Below are positions 43,015 through 50,731 of a stretch of DNA of 64,000 nt, piece by piece; position 1 is the first letter of the stretch; each line of letters opens with the position of its first letter. The translations under genes and the position numbers were made by a program. The notes under the pieces are model-generated. The model ran no database searches, was not told where the DNA came from, and saw only the letters and a list, made by a program, of their open reading frames with translations. Source of the stretch: a virus; IMG/VR virus record IMGVR_UViG_3300025949_000019, positions 33,539 to 97,538 of that record. One strand, 5' to 3'.

Positions 43015-44337
43015 ATGGATAATGTAATTCCTATCAACACTCTCGTAGAAAAATGGAAGCCCGTCCTAGACCACGAAGGCTACAATCCTATTAAGGATGA
43101 CGCCCGCAGGAAGGCTACCGCTGTTGTTCTTGAGAACACATCGAAAGCCCTACAAACAGAAGGCGCAGTTCATAACCTTCTAACAGAAAACGCACCTACA
43201 AACCACATTGGTGGTTCTGGTGTCGCAACATTTGACCCTGTTCTTATTTCCTTGATTCGCCGTGCAATGCCTAAGTTGATTGCATATGACGTTGTTGGCG
43301 TTCAACCAATGACAGGACCAACTGGACTGATCTTTGCAATGAGAAGCCGTTATGCTTCACAAGTTGGAACAGAAGCTTTGTTCAACGAAGCAAACACAGC
43401 ATGGACAGGACTTGGTAACCAAGTTAACACAGACCCAACATTTGCACTTTCAACAAACACATCGTATACAGTAGGTACACCAATGTCTACAGCAACCGCT
43501 GAAGGACTTGGAACTTCTGGAAACGCTGCATTCGCTGAAATGGCATTCAGCATCGAGAAAATCACTGTCACAGCCCAAAGCCGTGCATTGAAAGCAGAAT
43601 ACTCGATGGAACTTGCACAAGACCTTAAAGCAATTCATGGTCTAGATGCAGAAGGAGAATTGAGCAACATTCTTTCAGCAGAACTATTGACTGAAATTAA
43701 CCGTGAAGTCATCCGTAGAATCTACATGTCAGCAACAATCGGTGCTCAGTGGGCAGTTACCACAACGGGAACATTCGACTTGGATACTGACGCAAACGGA
43801 CGTTGGTCAGTTGAAAAATTCAAGGGACTTGTTTTCCAAATTGAAAAAGAAGCAAACGCAATTGCACGTACAACTCGTAGAGGCAAGGGTAACATTATGA
43901 TTGTCTCCGCTGACGTTGCATCTGCACTAGCAATGGCAGGAGTCCTATCATACACACCAGCCCTACAAGCAAGTGTAAACCTAGAAGTAGATGAAACAGG
44001 AAACACATTTGCAGGAACAATGAGCGGTGGACGTGTTAAAGTCTTTATCGATCCATACTTCGGAGGCGCATCAGCCGGAAACGAGCTAGTTGTCGTTGGA
44101 TACAAGGGAGCAAACATCTATGACGCAGGTATCTTCTACTGCCCATACGTTCCTCTACAAATGGTCCGTGCTGTTGATCCTAACAGCTTCCAACCAAAAA
44201 TTGGATTCAAGACACGTTATGGAATGGTAGCAAACCCATTTGCAACATCAAACGCAGATGGAGTCGTAGGAGACCGTGGAGTAGCAGGACAAGCGAATAT
44301 TTACTACAGAATCTTCCGCGTCGTCAACTTGATGTAA
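43015..44337 (+). CDS. 23: Major capsid protein gp23
   Basis: Family features: an N-terminal delta region ending at LLTE-N (residue 58), which fits the gp21 cleavage rule; then VATFDPVLISLIRRAMPKLI, DVVGVQPMTGPTGLIFAMRS and the C-terminal GVVGDRGVAGQANIYYRIF. The 440 residues are somewhat fewer than T4 gp23. It forms the hexamers of the head shell. It is followed by a strong terminator, and its own late promoter motif lies upstream. No gp24-type paralogue is seen nearby. Confidence 0.97.
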   Translation: MDNVIPINTLVEKWKPVLDHEGYNPIKDDARRKATAVVLENTSKALQTEGAVHNLLTENAPTNHIGGSGVATFDPVLISLIRRAMPKLIAYDVVGVQPMTGPTGLIFAMRSRYASQVGTEALFNEANTAWTGLGNQVNTDPTFALSTNTSYTVGTPMSTATAEGLGTSGNAAFAEMAFSIEKITVTAQSRALKAEYSMELAQDLKAIHGLDAEGELSNILSAELLTEINREVIRRIYMSATIGAQWAVTTTGTFDLDTDANGRWSVEKFKGLVFQIEKEANAIARTTRRGKGNIMIVSADVASALAMAGVLSYTPALQASVNLEVDETGNTFAGTMSGGRVKVFIDPYFGGASAGNELVVVGYKGANIYDAGIFYCPYVPLQMVRAVDPNSFQPKIGFKTRYGMVANPFATSNADGVVGDRGVAGQANIYYRIFRVVNLM

Positions 44338-44384
44338 GTTTTATATTTGCTACGCAAAACAGGAATAATAAAGTAGCGAAGCCT

Positions 44385-44416
44385 AGAGGGAGCCTTAAAA
44401 AAGCTCCCTCTTTTTT
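44385..44416 (+). terminator. Strong intrinsic terminator after the major capsid gene
   Basis: AGAGGGAGC (44385-44393) pairs perfectly with GCTCCCTCT (44403-44411), a 9-bp GC-rich stem with a 9-nt loop, followed by TTTTT. An outer AAGCC/GGCTT pairing (44379-44383 with 44417-44421) extends the structure. It closes the head gene unit. Confidence 0.92.
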
Positions 44417-44423
44417 GGCTTTG

Positions 44424-44431
44424 CATAAATA
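44424..44431 (+). other. CATAAATA motif directly after the terminator
   Basis: Lies 3 nt after the end of the terminator structure and ends 8 nt before the next ATG (ACACATATG). A new transcript would have to start here if the terminator is efficient, so this is one of the better candidates for a promoter with almost no leader. Confidence 0.45.
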
Positions 44432-44439
44432 TAACACAT

Positions 44440-45186
44440 ATGAAAACATACCATCAATTCATAACGGAAATCAGGCTATTACCAAAACTATTCAAGAGGC
44501 ACACTCTTGGATTAAGAACACAAACATATGGATTAGGTAGTTACTTCAAACAAATTGTTAAACAACAACACACGCAAGAATTGCTACATGTAGATAAATT
44601 GAAATCGGGGCATAAAATTTACCATCATGTTAAAACTCATCTACCCAGCGAAAAAATCTATCGTGTAGTAAACAAGCATAGCGGTAAAATATCAACAGTC
44701 TTAGTCACAACACCAAATAGTGGTGGTGTTGAGACAATTGATAGAGTTGCAACAACAAGATCAATGAGAAAGAACAAAAATCGTCTAAAGTTGGTTGACC
44801 TCTACCATCATCTAATAACAAAACATAATGTAATCCTAGCTACGGACGACCAATCTGTTGGTGGTATGAAAACATGGCAAGAACTTTCTAGGAAGAAGGG
44901 CATCAATATTCACGGATGGGACAAAGAAACAGGCAAACCAATCAATACACCTAGCATATTGACACCCGATAATGCACATGAAACGCATTACAAGGATATC
45001 GGAATGAATGATTTTGTTACACCCGAAACCAAAAGAACAAGATTAAAGGTGAAACACAAAAATCCAGAATATGTAGACCAAATAAGAGACATTAGACATA
45101 GAGACCATCTAGATGCATATGATGATGTTACAGATAATCGTTTTCATATTGGCAGAATGAGACTTGTAGCTCATAAGAAAGATTAA
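44440..45186 (+). CDS. Putative internal head protein with capsid-targeting leader, 248 aa
   Basis: The leader MKTYHQFITEIRLLPKLFKR matches the T4 internal protein leader, with Ile-Thr-Glu as predicted cleavage site. The body is basic. Residues about 125-165 (LVDLYHHLITKHNVILATDD, then QSVGGMKTWQELSRKKGINI) recall a pattern seen in some acetyltransferase-fold proteins, but no full GNAT motif set is visible, so I do not assign activity. It begins just after the terminator and the CATAAATA motif, and is followed by two further unknowns in a tight unit. Confidence 0.6.
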   Translation: MKTYHQFITEIRLLPKLFKRHTLGLRTQTYGLGSYFKQIVKQQHTQELLHVDKLKSGHKIYHHVKTHLPSEKIYRVVNKHSGKISTVLVTTPNSGGVETIDRVATTRSMRKNKNRLKLVDLYHHLITKHNVILATDDQSVGGMKTWQELSRKKGINIHGWDKETGKPINTPSILTPDNAHETHYKDIGMNDFVTPETKRTRLKVKHKNPEYVDQIRDIRHRDHLDAYDDVTDNRFHIGRMRLVAHKKD

Positions 45187-45188
45187 TT

Positions 45189-45776
45189 GTGTCAGACAAA
45201 ATCAAATATCACACCGACTTTCAGCCTAGATCGGAGTTAGGTAAACTAGCTGCAAAGTTGACCTTTGGTGACATATATCACCAGAAGGGTAAATGGTTTC
45301 GTGTGAATGGTCATAGAATTTCAGAACTAGGAACAAACTTCTTTTCATTGGTTGACGATGTTTATCGCCCTCTATATGGTGGACATTCTGCGCTTGCATC
45401 ACCACAGGATGTAACTGCATCTAATTTCTGGACAGCAATAAACCTACATCCCAAATCTGGACATGCAAATGCGGTTATATTTGCTAGAAAGACAAATGGT
45501 GGATACAAGATTCGTGGTATTGGTCACGATGGAAGCAAGGAAGCAAAGTCTGCTGTCATTGCACATCTTCTATATCTTTTAAACAAAGATGGCTATTGGA
45601 TTGAGGCTTCGGATAGACTTGGAGAGATTCTATTAGCAAAAAGAACTCCAATCGTGACTGATGTAAAGACAATAGAAAAACTGTTTCCGGGACAGAAGAT
45701 CGAGATTCAAAAGGACGGAAGCTATATCAGGCAGAATAAATACAGGGAAACTCTATTCGGAAAGCCAAAGCTGTGA
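45189..45776 (+). CDS. Unknown protein, 195 aa, in capsid-leader operon
   Basis: Starts with GTG 2 nt after the previous stop and overlaps the next gene by 4 nt (GTGA). The most distinctive stretch is IRGIGHDGSKEAKSAVIAHL, followed by LLNKDGYWIEASDRLGEI and KTIEKLFPGQKIE, which I have the impression of having seen in unknown proteins of T4-like phages but cannot name. No leader of the MKTFKQF type is present. Because it is wedged between two leader-bearing genes it may be a partner or inhibitor of one of them; this is a guess from position. Confidence 0.55.
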   Translation: MSDKIKYHTDFQPRSELGKLAAKLTFGDIYHQKGKWFRVNGHRISELGTNFFSLVDDVYRPLYGGHSALASPQDVTASNFWTAINLHPKSGHANAVIFARKTNGGYKIRGIGHDGSKEAKSAVIAHLLYLLNKDGYWIEASDRLGEILLAKRTPIVTDVKTIEKLFPGQKIEIQKDGSYIRQNKYRETLFGKPKL

Positions 45777-47386
45777 AAACATATCAACAAATGATGGTCG
45801 AAATATCAACAAAGGTCCTAGCTCCATATATCGAAAAGGCTGGGCAATCGATCAAGAATATGGTTTCATCTTCAGATAAACAAAAACTTCTGCCTAAGAT
45901 TATCAAACGTTCTGGTGGTATCAAGGCTGCAAAGGCTAGACCATTACCATTCTATAAGGATTCTTCTTCTTCTTCTGATGTTGTTGGTGGATTTGTATTG
46001 TCCCATAAGCAAAAATTCGTCTTGAATCAATATAGAGATAAATTGATTCAGGCTATAAGCAAGGATAACAGTAGGTTTAGAAATCCATCGTATGTTTCTC
46101 CAGAAGGCTTAATTGCTGGTTTTGCTAGGCATGATCCATCAGGTAAACATGAAGATTACTTGAATTTCATGGCTAGAATGTACTCAGCAGAAAAATTCAA
46201 AATTGAAGATATACCAAGAATAGAGAATGAGCTAGATAAGTTTACCAAGATTAAACACCAACTACCAAACAAGGATATTGATTCGTATAAGGATTTGGAA
46301 CAATTGTATGATGCAGTAGATTCTGTTGAACCAAAATTATCTAAGAACATGTCAATGGAATTGGCTAAGAAAGCTGGTACAGTTGTTCTTGTTAATGAAC
46401 CAGACTTCAAACTACTTCAATTGAAAAACATGGGAGCCGTTAAACAATATTGCTCAGGCACGCGCTGGTGTTTTTCGTCTGACTATGATACATTCAAGGA
46501 ATATTCCGGTGGTCTTTATTTGATTCTTGCGCGCATCAACGGAGAGGTCAGAAAACTGGCTTTTCATAGAAGTTCTGGTCAATTTATGAATGAAAAGGAT
46601 ATCCATATCATTGAAAGAGCAGAAGAAGGTTCTAAACCATTCAAGCAACTAGTAAATGAATTAGCAAAATTTCCGGGATTCCAGAAAGCGTTACAGTTAT
46701 ATTTTGGCAAGGGCATTGATGCACAACTCAGAATAAAGAACCTGCTTCGCATTTCTGGTGATATACACACTAGGGATAAAGAATTAGAAGACCTATTCGC
46801 AAAACAATTAAATTTGGTAAACACCGGTAAGAGTGATGAAGACGATATTTTGGATGATATTCTATTCAGTTACGTACAAGATACAAAACAACCAGTTTCG
46901 TCGGCATTAGAAAACGAAATGTACAAATGGGCTACAAAAAATCAACATGCTGGTTATCTTCTACAATATGCAGTATTTGCCAAAAAGAAATTACCCCTAG
47001 ACATGGAAAAGATGTTACTTAATGATGGCGGCTGGGATTTTATGAAATACGTTGACGGAGTTGTGAAGGGCCCGGTACCAGAACTTGAACATATAATATT
47101 TGATAAAGACTCTAACTATTGGCCAAACAGGCGTGTAAATGGACATGAATACGCCTTTGCTATTGATTTGAGAGAAACTTTGAAATATTTACTAAAGTGG
47201 GCAAAGAAAAGAGCGCCGACAGATTTTGAGCCATTTCTCTTTACCAAAATTCCACCATCATCTATGACACCAGAAACAAGAACAGAACTTAGAAACTACA
47301 GGATAGCTTATGCAAAGAAGTACCTTAGGCAAGACACAAGAACTTGGGCTAGAAATTGGATAGCTAACCACAAGAGATATTTCTAA
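45773..47386 (+). CDS. Putative large internal head protein with capsid-targeting leader, 537 aa
   Basis: From GTG 45773 the protein starts MKTYQQMMVEISTKVLAPY, with Met-Val-Glu as possible gp21 site. Around residues 220-285 is GAVKQYCSGTRWCFSSDYDT followed by GGLYLILARINGEVRKLAFH and SSGQFMNEKDIH, a Trp-Cys containing pattern I associate with a widespread family of unknown function in phages. The C-terminal half is helical and mixed in charge. T4 packages the large ADP-ribosyltransferase Alt in a similar way, so a large injected effector is conceivable, but no ADP-ribosyltransferase motif was seen. Confidence 0.6.
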   Translation: MKTYQQMMVEISTKVLAPYIEKAGQSIKNMVSSSDKQKLLPKIIKRSGGIKAAKARPLPFYKDSSSSSDVVGGFVLSHKQKFVLNQYRDKLIQAISKDNSRFRNPSYVSPEGLIAGFARHDPSGKHEDYLNFMARMYSAEKFKIEDIPRIENELDKFTKIKHQLPNKDIDSYKDLEQLYDAVDSVEPKLSKNMSMELAKKAGTVVLVNEPDFKLLQLKNMGAVKQYCSGTRWCFSSDYDTFKEYSGGLYLILARINGEVRKLAFHRSSGQFMNEKDIHIIERAEEGSKPFKQLVNELAKFPGFQKALQLYFGKGIDAQLRIKNLLRISGDIHTRDKELEDLFAKQLNLVNTGKSDEDDILDDILFSYVQDTKQPVSSALENEMYKWATKNQHAGYLLQYAVFAKKKLPLDMEKMLLNDGGWDFMKYVDGVVKGPVPELEHIIFDKDSNYWPNRRVNGHEYAFAIDLRETLKYLLKWAKKRAPTDFEPFLFTKIPPSSMTPETRTELRNYRIAYAKKYLRQDTRTWARNWIANHKRYF

Positions 47387-47391
47387 AAGAA

Positions 47392-49086
47392 ATGCCAGTT
47401 CAAACACCTCTAATTGATGCAAACACACTCTACCAGTTGCTATATGTTGATCTAGCAACAAAGGAAGATGTGGCCAATCTGTATCAGACTTCTACGTTCA
47501 CGATTGATCAATATCTAACAAAGTATCAGTTCGATCCTCCATTCGACAATGTAACACCCATGTTTGCATATGTTCATGCAAACGCTGCATATGCAAAGGC
47601 TAATGCAGTCGCGTCCGATCCAAACGTCGCATCATCGATCTATGCAAATACAATCATTTTTGGTACTGCAAATGCCGCCTTCAATGCTGCTAATTCTGCG
47701 GCTGCAAATTCTGGTGTAATTAGTATTTTTAGTAGAAAAGGTGTCGTGACAATGACTGCAAATGATGTTGCAAACTCATTGTCATATGTACCATTTTCGA
47801 CAACACCTGTGGGTGGTGTTGATATGTTGGTTTGGTCTGCAAACGTAACTGGTTTCGGACCTCCTACACTAACAACAAGATCAGTAGGAACAAGACAAGT
47901 CTATTGGCCATCAATCAGCGGCACAAACACTGATTATGCAGTAGGTATTGATTCCGAGACGTTATGGTGGTCCGTTCCCGATACTGGTGCAGGTTATAAG
48001 TGGTATAAAATAAACAGTGTTGTCATGAGTCTTTCATCTGGCGGTTTGTTGACAGTTTCACAAGGCGTTAGTTCGACTCAGTTTCAATCCACTGTTGGCG
48101 CCGGCTTTGCACCATTAATTGTGGCAAGCAACACCGCAGTTGCAAACCTTAATGCAGATATGGTTGATGGACAACATGCAATAGAATTTGCGAACACAGG
48201 ATTTGCTCAATCTGCATTCAATCAAGCCAATACTGCAAACACAGAAGCATTGGCCGCATTTAGTCAAGCTAATACCGCAAACGTAACGGCGCAGGCTGCA
48301 TTTAATAAAGCCAATACTGGTGTTAACTTAACAGGACCAATTACATCGGTTGGTGTTGCAACGGCTGTTGGTTCACAAACAGGAACCGGTAACACATTCG
48401 TTATGAATGCAAGTCCTACACTAACAGGTACGACTACTGCTAATTCAACGAGCGCGGGCGCTGAAACAACACCACTTCAAATTCAGAACGCGGACTCCGG
48501 CTCCCAAAACACAGCGGTATCACTTGGATTCTTTGCTCACGCAACAGCGAAAACGGGAACGATTAAAAACCAACGTGTTAATCAAGCTAGCTCTCTGTAT
48601 GACATGATCTTTTCAACATTTAACGGTAGTGCCGTTACAGAGATGATGCGTATTACTGGAACTGGAATATTAAGCTTACCAAAAGGACAAATATCTTTTC
48701 CGGCAACTCAGAACCCTAGCAGCGATGTAAATACACTAGACGATTATGAAGAAGGAACATGGACACCAACTGATGCATCTGGTGCCGGCTTGACGTTCAC
48801 TGTGAATTCAGCTACATATGTAAAGATAGGGCGTGCTGTTTTCTTTCAGTGTTATATTATTTTTCCTGCTACTGGTAGCGGTTTGGGAATTGCTATTGGC
48901 GGGATACCATTTACATCAAGTTCAATTCAAACAGCGCCGGTTTATTCTTCTGGAACAAACGCATATACATTCGTAGCCCAGATGACGGGTAGTAGTTTTA
49001 ACATATTCAGCCAAGCTGGCGCCCAACAAACAAACGCCCAAATGTCCGGAGCCTTTATGATTATTACTGGAATGTACAACACATGA
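47392..49086 (+). CDS. Second tail fibre protein, 564 aa
   Basis: Repeats of Ala-Asn-rich units (TANAAFNAANSAAANSGV, SAFNQANTANTEALAAFSQ, TAQAAFNKANTG) resemble the linkers of the fibre at 17988 and of cyanophage fibres. The part around residues 440-564 begins NTLDDYEEGTWTPTDASGAG, a frequent motif at the start of phage fibre C-terminal domains, and ends in a compact beta region. VADLNADMVDGQ-like NLNADMVDGQHAIEFA near residue 250 is another common fibre element. It sits far from the first fibre cluster, after the head genes, and is coupled by a 4-nt overlap to the next gene. Confidence 0.85.
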   Translation: MPVQTPLIDANTLYQLLYVDLATKEDVANLYQTSTFTIDQYLTKYQFDPPFDNVTPMFAYVHANAAYAKANAVASDPNVASSIYANTIIFGTANAAFNAANSAAANSGVISIFSRKGVVTMTANDVANSLSYVPFSTTPVGGVDMLVWSANVTGFGPPTLTTRSVGTRQVYWPSISGTNTDYAVGIDSETLWWSVPDTGAGYKWYKINSVVMSLSSGGLLTVSQGVSSTQFQSTVGAGFAPLIVASNTAVANLNADMVDGQHAIEFANTGFAQSAFNQANTANTEALAAFSQANTANVTAQAAFNKANTGVNLTGPITSVGVATAVGSQTGTGNTFVMNASPTLTGTTTANSTSAGAETTPLQIQNADSGSQNTAVSLGFFAHATAKTGTIKNQRVNQASSLYDMIFSTFNGSAVTEMMRITGTGILSLPKGQISFPATQNPSSDVNTLDDYEEGTWTPTDASGAGLTFTVNSATYVKIGRAVFFQCYIIFPATGSGLGIAIGGIPFTSSSIQTAPVYSSGTNAYTFVAQMTGSSFNIFSQAGAQQTNAQMSGAFMIITGMYNT

Positions 49087-49562
49087 GCACATTTAATTCA
49101 TTTATTGATATTATCAATCCAACCACTAATGGCATCATTGAAGTTCGCCGTGTCGACCAGACATTGGATGATAGCAACAATGTTATTTCACAAGCTTTCG
49201 TTCGCTGGACACTGTTTCCGGGACAAGATGTGACAAACCAATGGCCTGCGGTTCAGGCCGTTTGTGCAAACACATGGACACCTGCTGTCATTGCAGCCTA
49301 TCAGGCTTCATTTCCACCAACACCTCCGAGACCAACACAAATTTCAAAGAGAGATTTTCTAAATCGTTTCTCTGTTGGTGAGAGAATTGCGATACGCCAA
49401 GCCGCAAAGACAACTGATGTAATTGCAGAGGATTTCATTCATCTATTAGATATTTCAGATACAGTCACGTTGACTGACAAACAAACTGTTGATGGTTTGA
49501 ACTATTGCGTACAGATGGGATATGTGTCTGCTGCTAATGCAAATACAATCTTAACTCCATAA
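49083..49562 (+). CDS. Tail fibre-associated protein, 159 aa
   Basis: The second half, ISKRDFLNRFSVGERIAIRQ, then TTDVIAEDFIHLLDISDTVT and a terminal GLNYCVQMGYVSAANANTIL, follows a pattern found in short proteins next to phage tail fibre genes. The ATGA overlap with the fibre gene supports a joint function, either fibre assembly or a small tip subunit. Not otherwise assigned. Confidence 0.65.
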   Translation: MSTFNSFIDIINPTTNGIIEVRRVDQTLDDSNNVISQAFVRWTLFPGQDVTNQWPAVQAVCANTWTPAVIAAYQASFPPTPPRPTQISKRDFLNRFSVGERIAIRQAAKTTDVIAEDFIHLLDISDTVTLTDKQTVDGLNYCVQMGYVSAANANTILTP

Positions 49563-49565
49563 ATA
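49558..49565 (+). other. CATAAATA motif at gene junction
   Basis: Contains the stop codon of the preceding gene and ends 5 nt before the next start (GACATATG), with no Shine-Dalgarno sequence. Confidence 0.3.
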
Positions 49566-49570
49566 GACAT

Positions 49571-50128
49571 ATGACAACTCCTGCATTCAAATCACAACCG
49601 GACAATCAAAACAACTCGCAACCAACGCGATTTAAGATGATTTTTCCTCGCGGTCCGAACTTCACGTTCTGGTGCCAGTCTGTGATTTTGCCGTCCTTAA
49701 CAATGTCCTACTATACGTCACCTACGCCATTTGTAGACCAAAAGGTTCCGGGTGATAAACTTGTCTATGACGATTTGCTTGCGACTATTCTGGTTGACGA
49801 AGATTTGCAGACATGGAGAGAAATCCACAATTGGATACGTGGTATGACATTTCCAACCGATTTTGCGGAATATAGAAACTTAAACAAACTCTCAGAAGTG
49901 CTGAAACATAGTTCTACTGCACGTCCGCAGTATGCAGATATGCACATCATAATCTACAATAACAACTGGCAACCAATTCTGCTTTGGAAATTCATTGATG
50001 CATTTCCGATCATGCTAGGCCAATTGTCATACTCTGCATCGGACGGTCCAGATAGCACAATGATTACTGATGTGACGTTTGCGTATCAGTATTTTGATGT
50101 TGAGATAATGGATCAGAGCGTTGCATAA
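49571..50128 (+). CDS. Tail-tube-fold protein, possibly tube initiator or cap
   Basis: FTFWCQSVILPSLTMSYYTS, TPFVDQKVPGDKLVYDDLLA and TILVDEDLQTWREIHNWIRG follow the gp19 superfamily pattern, with LPSL-like loop and a D-E-D-L-x-x-W helix as in the tail tube protein. The C-terminus DVTFAYQYFDVEIM is also tube-like. A second, diverged tube-fold gene in a T4-like phage is most simply the tube initiator (gp54) or a cap protein, but the exact role is not decided by sequence. It is the last + strand gene before the convergent - strand block, and its final 65 nt overlap the macro-domain gene. Confidence 0.72.
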   Translation: MTTPAFKSQPDNQNNSQPTRFKMIFPRGPNFTFWCQSVILPSLTMSYYTSPTPFVDQKVPGDKLVYDDLLATILVDEDLQTWREIHNWIRGMTFPTDFAEYRNLNKLSEVLKHSSTARPQYADMHIIIYNNNWQPILLWKFIDAFPIMLGQLSYSASDGPDSTMITDVTFAYQYFDVEIMDQSVA

Positions 50129-50582
50129 TGCAGCAGTAGCCGGTTTCTTTTCCTAGTCTGTGGTTTATGATTGTTTTTATTACATCCCAATTTCCACCTC
50201 CCAAGCCAGACCCTATTGCTGGAAAATAGATATTAAGATATTCCAAACCCTTTCCAATTCGCCATTGCATGAATCTTTCAAAGCACTTATCAATGGCGTC
50301 ATATGACACATACTTCCGACCGTCGCGCCCATAGTTTTCTTGAACATAAGCATGAACAACATATAATTCCGGCGCAACTTCAACAACTATACAACGTCCC
50401 AATAGTTCTGCTGGCTTTCCTAGATGATTTAGTGTTTCGTTTCTGTATGGATCGAAGATCATTGGAAATTTATCTCTCAATGCTTGAGCAACACCAGCGC
50501 CCATTACACCTTGGCAATTGACACCGTGAACTATGATGCCTCTACTAATACTTGTTATATCACATTCTTTGTACTCAATCAT
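50064..50582 (-). CDS. Macro-domain protein (ADP-ribose binding or hydrolase)
   Basis: CDITSISRGIIVHGVNCQGV, MGAGVAQALRDKFP and YFPAIGSGLGGGNWDVI are the classical macro-domain ligand loops. Such proteins bind or hydrolyse ADP-ribose derivatives, for example ADP-ribose-1''-phosphate or ADP-ribosylated targets. The last 20 or so residues (QRSDPLSQHQNTDTQTSH) are read antisense through the 3' end of the tail protein gene and look like an extension rather than part of the fold. The start overlaps the stop of the 50-residue membrane protein (ATGA). In a phage it could reverse host ADP-ribosylation defence or recycle ADP-ribose. Confidence 0.88.
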   Translation of the reverse strand: MIEYKECDITSISRGIIVHGVNCQGVMGAGVAQALRDKFPMIFDPYRNETLNHLGKPAELLGRCIVVEVAPELYVVHAYVQENYGRDGRKYVSYDAIDKCFERFMQWRIGKGLEYLNIYFPAIGSGLGGGNWDVIKTIINHRLGKETGYCCIMQRSDPLSQHQNTDTQTSHQ

Positions 50583-50731
50583 TGTCCAAATCCCAATAAA
50601 ATAAATGCAGCTAGTGAAAAAATAAGTGATAACATGAACAGAATGAACGATTGGTCGCTGTCACTTTTTTGACTGAAGAAGCTAATCACAAAAATGATTG
50701 CAAAGACAGCGGACATTGTAGACGATTTCAT
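50579..50731 (-). CDS. Tiny two-segment membrane protein, 50 aa
   Basis: This 50-codon reading frame fills the gap between the ligase and macro-domain genes. It starts MKSSTMSAVFAIIFVISFFS, then a polar turn QKSDSDQS, then FILFMLSLIFSLAAFILLGF and a final Gly-Gln: a clear membrane hairpin. Its ATG overlaps the ligase stop (TAATG) and its TGA overlaps the macro-domain ATG (ATGA), which strongly supports translation. GTGGGACAAG before it is not a good ribosome site, so coupling is likely. A holin-like role or another membrane function is possible. Confidence 0.75.
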   Translation of the reverse strand: MKSSTMSAVFAIIFVISFFSQKSDSDQSFILFMLSLIFSLAAFILLGFGQ

